The notes beneath the pieces were generated by a model. That model was not told the origin of the DNA and searched no databases. It was given only the letters and a program-made list of their open reading frames with translations. From positions 1-7,532 of the forward strand of contig DYBS01000045.1 in the NCBI GenBank assembly GCA_019418525.1: DNA of 7,532 bases, read 5' to 3'. Shown here piece by piece: positions 6,522 through 7,532 of the stretch. Origin of the DNA: Clostridiales bacterium. Its GTDB lineage: Bacteria; Bacillota; Clostridia; Oscillospirales; Oscillospiraceae. The position numbers and the translations under genes are program-made. How positions within the stretch are numbered: position 1 is the stretch's first letter; every line of letters starts with the position of its first letter.

Positions 6522-7532
6522 ATGAGTTACCGACCTCTGGCCGACGAGATCCGGCCCCAGACCCTGGACGAGGTGGTGGGCCAGAGCCACATCTTAGGCA
6601 AGGATGGGCTCCTGCGGCGCATCATTGAGGGGGGCGACGTGCCCAACCTGGTCTTTTACGGGCCTTCCGGCACCGGCAAGACCACCGTGGCCAACATCAT
6701 CGCCAAGCGCACCAACCGGCCCCTCCACCGCCTCAACGCCACCACTGCCTCCATCAGCGACATCAAGGACATCATCGCCGATATCGGCACTCTCATGGCC
6801 CCGGAGGGAGTGCTGCTCTACCTGGACGAGATCCAGTACTTTAACAAAAAGCAGCAGCAGTCCCTCTTGGAGTTCATGGAGAACGGCAAGATCACCCTCA
6901 TCGCCTCCACCACAGAGAACCCCTTTTTCTATGTATTCGGGGCGGTGCTCTCCCGCTCCACTGTCTTTGAGTTCAAGCAGATCACCCCCCAGGAGGCTCT
7001 GCCCGCCATCGAGCGGGGGGTGGCCATTCTGAATGAGCGCCTGGGCGGCAAGCTGGTGCTGGAGGACGGGGTGAAGGAGCACATCGCCTCGGCCTGCGGC
7101 GGCGACATCCGCAAGGCCATGAACGCCCTGGAGCTCCTCTCGGCAGGCGCGAAACGGGAGGGGGACAAGCTCCTCATCACCCTGGCGGATGCCGAGACGG
7201 CGGCCCAGAAGTCCGCCATGCGCTATGACCGGGAGGGGGACAGCCACTTCGACATTGCCTCGGCGCTGATGAAGTCCATGCGGGGCTCCGACCCGGACGC
7301 GGCGCTGCACTACCTGGCCCGACTCCTGGAGGCGGGGGACCTCATCACCGCCATCCGGCGCATCCTCTGCTCGGCCAGCGAGGACGTGGGCATGGCCTAC
7401 CCCCAGGCTGCCCTCATCGTGAAGGCTTGCGTGGACAACGCCCTGCAATTGGGCCTCCCCGAGGCCCGGCTCCCCCTGGCCCAGGCGGTGGTGCTGTTGG
7501 CCACCGCCCCCAAGTCCAACTCGGTGTATGAG
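6522..7532 (+). CDS. rarA: Replication-associated recombination protein A, AAA+ ATPase (3' partial)
   Basis: The first 337 codons of a RarA/MgsA protein (WRNIP1/Mgs1 in eukaryotes); the family is usually about 420-445 residues, so roughly the last fifth lies outside the window. The start PLADEIRPQTLDEVVGQ is the conserved N-terminal box. AAA+ motifs follow in order: Walker A GPSGTGKTT (47-55), Walker B LLYLDE with D102/E103, sensor 1 STTENP (129-134), arginine finger in LSRS (R145) and sensor 2 in GDIRKAMN (R197). The C-terminal part has the family's YDREGDSHFDIASALMKSMRGSD and SASEDVGMAYPQA motifs, which belong to the tetramerisation and MgsA regions. RarA acts with SSB and the clamp loader's domain at stalled or gapped replication forks. 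DnaX and RuvB share the ATPase core but lack these C-terminal motifs. The Walker B extension reads DEIQYFNKKQQQSLL rather than the more usual DEIHRFNKAQQD. Confidence 0.96.
   Translation, partial: MSYRPLADEIRPQTLDEVVGQSHILGKDGLLRRIIEGGDVPNLVFYGPSGTGKTTVANIIAKRTNRPLHRLNATTASISDIKDIIADIGTLMAPEGVLLYLDEIQYFNKKQQQSLLEFMENGKITLIASTTENPFFYVFGAVLSRSTVFEFKQITPQEALPAIERGVAILNERLGGKLVLEDGVKEHIASACGGDIRKAMNALELLSAGAKREGDKLLITLADAETAAQKSAMRYDREGDSHFDIASALMKSMRGSDPDAALHYLARLLEAGDLITAIRRILCSASEDVGMAYPQAALIVKACVDNALQLGLPEARLPLAQAVVLLATAPKSNSVYE

Noticed and set aside
4539..6590. A 683-codon open frame on the minus strand opposite cls and the DUF2500 gene
   Set aside because: It lies antisense to two clear genes and its product is a low-complexity run of H, G, V, L and Q with no recognisable domain. 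This is the usual by-product of GC-rich codon bias on the coding strand.
6594..7448. A 284-codon minus-strand open frame opposite rarA
   Set aside because: It is the antisense of AAA+ motifs in rarA, and its translation has no domain.

Overview
The window looks like ordinary core chromosome from a high-GC member of the Bacillota, most likely a clostridial lineage of the Oscillospiraceae/Ruminococcaceae type. The reasons are a WhiA gene (a Gram-positive family), strong AGGAGG-type Shine-Dalgarno sites, GC-rich codon use with few A/T-ending codons, and the whiA-dnaE order that I recall from clostridial genomes. The genus call is inference; no rRNA or other taxonomic marker is present.

All genes lie on the + strand and are tightly packed. 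Positions 2-79 hold the last 25 codons of an upstream gene, probably the YvcK-type gluconeogenesis factor that usually precedes whiA. Then come whiA (101-991), a full-length DNA polymerase III alpha subunit dnaE (1049-4546), a cardiolipin synthase with two HKD motifs (4575-6113), a small membrane-anchored DUF2500 protein (6132-6509), and rarA/mgsA, a AAA+ replication-associated recombination ATPase (6522-7532, cut by the window end). Gaps are 21, 57, 28, 18 and 12 bases. I see no convincing terminator or promoter in any of them, so the set could be one transcription unit, with an internal promoter most likely, if anywhere, before dnaE.

The genes have related themes rather than forming one pathway. 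WhiA is linked to cell division and chromosome segregation, DnaE synthesises DNA, RarA acts at stalled forks, and Cls makes the anionic lipid cardiolipin. DUF2500 has no known function. No gap exceeds 57 bases. I found no RNA genes, mobile elements, CRISPR arrays, repeats of note or broken genes.

I did not find a new biological system here. The points most worth a second look are the intact metal-ligand pattern in the DnaE PHP domain, the histidine-cluster DUF2500 protein beside cls, the variant Walker B region of RarA, and the near-identical translation starts of whiA and dnaE. Long antisense open frames opposite dnaE and cls are best explained by GC-rich codon bias.
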